Translations under genes and position numbers: made by a program
Notes under the pieces: model-generated
Seen by the model: the letters and a program-made list of their open reading frames with translations, nothing else
Told to the model about the DNA's origin: nothing
The model's database searches: none
Origin: an uncultured Erysipelotrichaceae bacterium
Lineage (GTDB): Bacteria; Bacillota_I; Bacilli_A; Erysipelotrichales; Erysipelotrichaceae
Reading direction: 5' to 3'
Assembly: GCA_937874965.1 (NCBI GenBank)
Contig: CALNCD010000116.1
Location: forward strand, 1-6,947
Length of the DNA stretch: 6,947 nucleotides
Shown here: one piece after another, positions 5,660 to 6,947 of the stretch
How positions within the stretch are numbered: position 1 is the first letter of the stretch
Layout: each line of letters begins with the position of its first letter

Positions 5660-5730
5660 GAATGTCTCACTGTTCGAGAAAGCGAATGTCCCACTTCAAG
5701 AACAATAGATTTCTGATTTCGGAAGTGAGA
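5660..5730. repeat. Imperfect direct/inverted repeat cluster, possible relic of an insertion-sequence end
   Basis: Two imperfect direct copies lie 24 bases apart: GAATGTCTCACTGTTCGAGAA at 5660-5680 (first base G of the first copy) and GAATGTCCCACTTCAAGAA at 5684-5702. An inverted partial copy follows: AGTGAGA at 5724-5730 is the exact complement of TCTCACT at 5665-5671, and GAAGTG (5722-5727) matches CACTTC (5692-5697). Repeated TGTCYCACT boxes reading inward recall the multiple terminal repeats of some IS21-like elements. No transposase reading frame is present, so at most this is a decayed end or a tiny non-autonomous remnant. Confidence 0.45.
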
Positions 5731-5797
5731 ACCTGTATTAAGCTAACATAGGAATGTACAGCACGCTATGATGCCGTCATGTCAAATAGAGGTTCAT

Positions 5798-5995
5798 ATG
5801 CTTATAATAAATGACAGCAAAACCATACTTTCAGTCATAACCCAGAATGACAAACGTACTCACATCGTACAATACCTAACATCGGACATTGCCGCAAAGC
5901 CAATACATAAACTATCGGTTCAGAAAGAATCTGTTTACTTCCTTGCATCGGCTAACCTCTCAATACCGATTTGCGGTATTATAGCTCATTGGTAA
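5798..5995 (+). CDS. Possible small protein, 65 residues, unrecognised
   Basis: I do not recognise this product. The frame begins MLIINDSKTIL at an ATG preceded by GAGG (5789-5792) with 5-base spacing. It ends in a hydrophobic stretch (about YFLASANLSIPICGIIAHW), with its stop codon abutting the hairpin terminator at 5994. In its favour: usable RBS, plus-strand terminator directly after the stop, and a mostly empty interval around it. Against it: no obvious promoter, unremarkable composition, and an alternative upstream ATG at 5768 without a good RBS. It could be a chance frame in decayed DNA. Confidence 0.3.
   Translation: MLIINDSKTILSVITQNDKRTHIVQYLTSDIAAKPIHKLSVQKESVYFLASANLSIPICGIIAHW
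5962..5980. other. Perfect 7-bp hairpin, AATACCG/CGGTATT
   Basis: AATACCG (5962-5968) and CGGTATT (5974-5980) flank a 5-base loop, 13 bases before the terminator at 5994. There is no T-tract on either strand, so it is not a terminator by itself. It overlaps the doubtful small ORF. Confidence 0.45.
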
Positions 5996-6027
5996 AGGTT
6001 CGGTTCATTCACAGAACCTTTTCTTTC
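5994..6027. terminator. Hairpin terminator, better on the plus strand
   Basis: AAAGGTTC (5994-6001) pairs perfectly with GAACCTTT (6014-6021), with a second GGTTC in the loop allowing an alternative shorter fold. The plus-strand tail is TTTCTTTC. On the minus strand the stem is followed only by a short T-run, but it lies just after the P-type ATPase stop codon (6033), so it probably serves that gene too. Confidence 0.7.
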
Positions 6028-6032
6028 AGACA

Positions 6033-6947
6033 CTAGTTTCTTTCTTTTATCTTGACTCTTTGGCTTATTTCATAAGCACGTCGTTTAATCCGTGCTTCAT
6101 GCTTGTTCATAAAACGATTGGTTACTTTCGCAATCACATAGATTATTGCGGCACTGACGGCAATCAGACAGCCCGTTACAATCATCTGGTCTTTCGAAAG
6201 ATTTACCAAATGAATAAAATCCCAGAATATATAGCAGGCAAGAATAAATCCAGCTACATCAACAACAAGCACCAATGCACTCCACCATGTCAGCGGCCTG
6301 AAGATCCGGTAGATTAAGGTCAAAGACAAAAATCCAGTCACGAAATAGAAAATAGTAAAGCGCACAGGCAACGGATACGGCACAAATTGCACAATCAGGA
6401 ACATGATGCAGATCGTAATCGCACTTGGAAAGGAAAAGCGCATAACATGACTCAGAATAGATTCCTTCGGTTTCTGTGCATTGTTATCAAAAGTTACCAC
6501 CGTTGACGGCAGACCTTCAATAAACATATTCATCAATGTCAGCTGCACCGGAATAAACGGATAGGGGATGTTCAAGACAATTGCTATCATGGAAAGCACT
6601 GCTGTATAGATAATTTTCAGGTAGTACATTGATGCCGATCGGGAAATATTATTGACAACTGTCCGCCCTTCCAGCACGACATCCTTCATCGTCGTGAAGC
6701 AACTGTTCAAAAGGATAACCTGCGATACTTGCTTGGCTGCATCGCTTCCCGAACCCATCGCAATGCTGCAATCAGCACTCTTCAAAGCCAGAACATCATT
6801 GACCCCGTCACCGACCATCGCCACTTTCATCTGGTTCTTCTGAAGCAGTCTGACCAACACTTGTTTCTGATGCGGACTTGCCCGTGTAATAACATTATAG
6901 TTCATGACGACATCTTCCAAGGCAGCCTCATCTTTAATCGACGAGAT
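6033..6947 (-). CDS. P-type cation-transporting ATPase, C-terminal part
   Basis: Partial gene: the frame stays open to the window edge, so N-terminal actuator and nucleotide-binding regions lie outside. The 304 visible residues contain the end of the P domain with the hinge motif MVGDGVNDVLALKSAD (about 44-59) and IAMGSGSDAAK. Six hydrophobic segments follow, matching M5-M10. M5 starts at YYLKIIYTAVLSM and M6 contains PVQLTLMNMFIEGLPST. The phosphorylation motif DKTG is not in view. The absence of a heavy-metal CPC motif and the six-helix C-terminal part argue for a P2/CtpE-like cation pump (calcium, magnesium or similar) rather than a copper P1B pump, but the ion is uncertain. The protein ends in a basic tail (EARIKRRAYEISQRVKIKERN region). 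The TTG at 6920 is internal, not a start. Confidence 0.9.
   Translation of the reverse strand: MSSIKDEAALEDVVMNYNVITRASPHQKQVLVRLLQKNQMKVAMVGDGVNDVLALKSADCSIAMGSGSDAAKQVSQVILLNSCFTTMKDVVLEGRTVVNNISRSASMYYLKIIYTAVLSMIAIVLNIPYPFIPVQLTLMNMFIEGLPSTVVTFDNNAQKPKESILSHVMRFSFPSAITICIMFLIVQFVPYPLPVRFTIFYFVTGFLSLTLIYRIFRPLTWWSALVLVVDVAGFILACYIFWDFIHLVNLSKDQMIVTGCLIAVSAAIIYVIAKVTNRFMNKHEARIKRRAYEISQRVKIKERN

Noticed and set aside
5542..5751. 69-residue plus-strand frame across the rplK leader, promoter and repeat cluster
   Set aside because: It runs antisense through the rplK promoter and leader, has no RBS, and its repeated MSH motif simply reflects the DNA direct repeats.
6033..6947. Copper (P1B-type) exporting ATPase
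   Set aside because: The C-terminal part has six membrane segments and no CPC motif in view; P1B pumps have only two segments after the P domain.
1..6947. CRISPR array, prophage, toxin-antitoxin or defence system
   Set aside because: No regularly spaced repeats, phage genes, or paired small toxin/antitoxin frames are visible; the only repeats are the short cluster at 5660-5730.

Overview
The window looks like chromosomal DNA of a moderately low-G+C Gram-positive bacterium. Evidence includes strong AGGAGG-type ribosome binding sites, housekeeping-type promoters with 17-base spacers, simple hairpin-plus-T-tract terminators, and PTS-centred carbohydrate genes. The L11 protein carries a four-residue deletion and an [10 protein letters not shown] stretch that I recall from Mollicutes and their Erysipelotrichia relatives. 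That suggests an Erysipelotrichaceae-like host, but this is inference from memory, not a search result.

Left part (1-2431). The window opens inside the C-terminal half of a family 2 glycoside hydrolase (+ strand). It converges on a complete N-acetylglucosamine-type PTS permease, EIICB (- strand). The permease has an unusually readable control region: an extended -10 promoter, then immediately a BglG/LicT-type ribonucleic antiterminator (RAT) whose 3' half forms the 5' arm of a Rho-independent terminator, then a strong RBS. A perfect 7-2-7 palindrome lies just upstream of the -35 box. About 250 bases of very AT-rich DNA separate this from the divergent gene.

Middle (2432-4292). An M20 metallopeptidase-family amidohydrolase and a DUF2238-like membrane protein form a two-gene, probably translationally coupled operon (3-base gap, RBS inside the upstream gene). 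It has its own promoter, and a terminator ends it.

Right part (4335-6947). rplA and rplK form a stand-alone L11-L1 operon on the - strand, with a consensus promoter and a leader hairpin. The hairpin resembles the L1-binding base of the 23S L1 stalk, so L1 autoregulation is likely. No secE/nusG lies upstream and no rplJ/rplL downstream. The next ~400 bases (5617-6032) hold no confident gene. They contain an imperfect repeat cluster that resembles a decayed insertion-sequence end, a possible 65-residue ORF with an RBS, and a hairpin terminator. The window ends in the C-terminal part of a P-type cation ATPase (- strand), truncated by the window edge.

Functionally these are separate units rather than one pathway: sugar-polymer hydrolysis, amino-sugar uptake, de-acylation of small molecules, ribosome synthesis and cation transport. 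I see no novel defence or mobile system. The most informative items are the RAT-controlled NagE-type permease, the rRNA-mimicking rplK leader, the shortened L11 proline loop and the repeat cluster.
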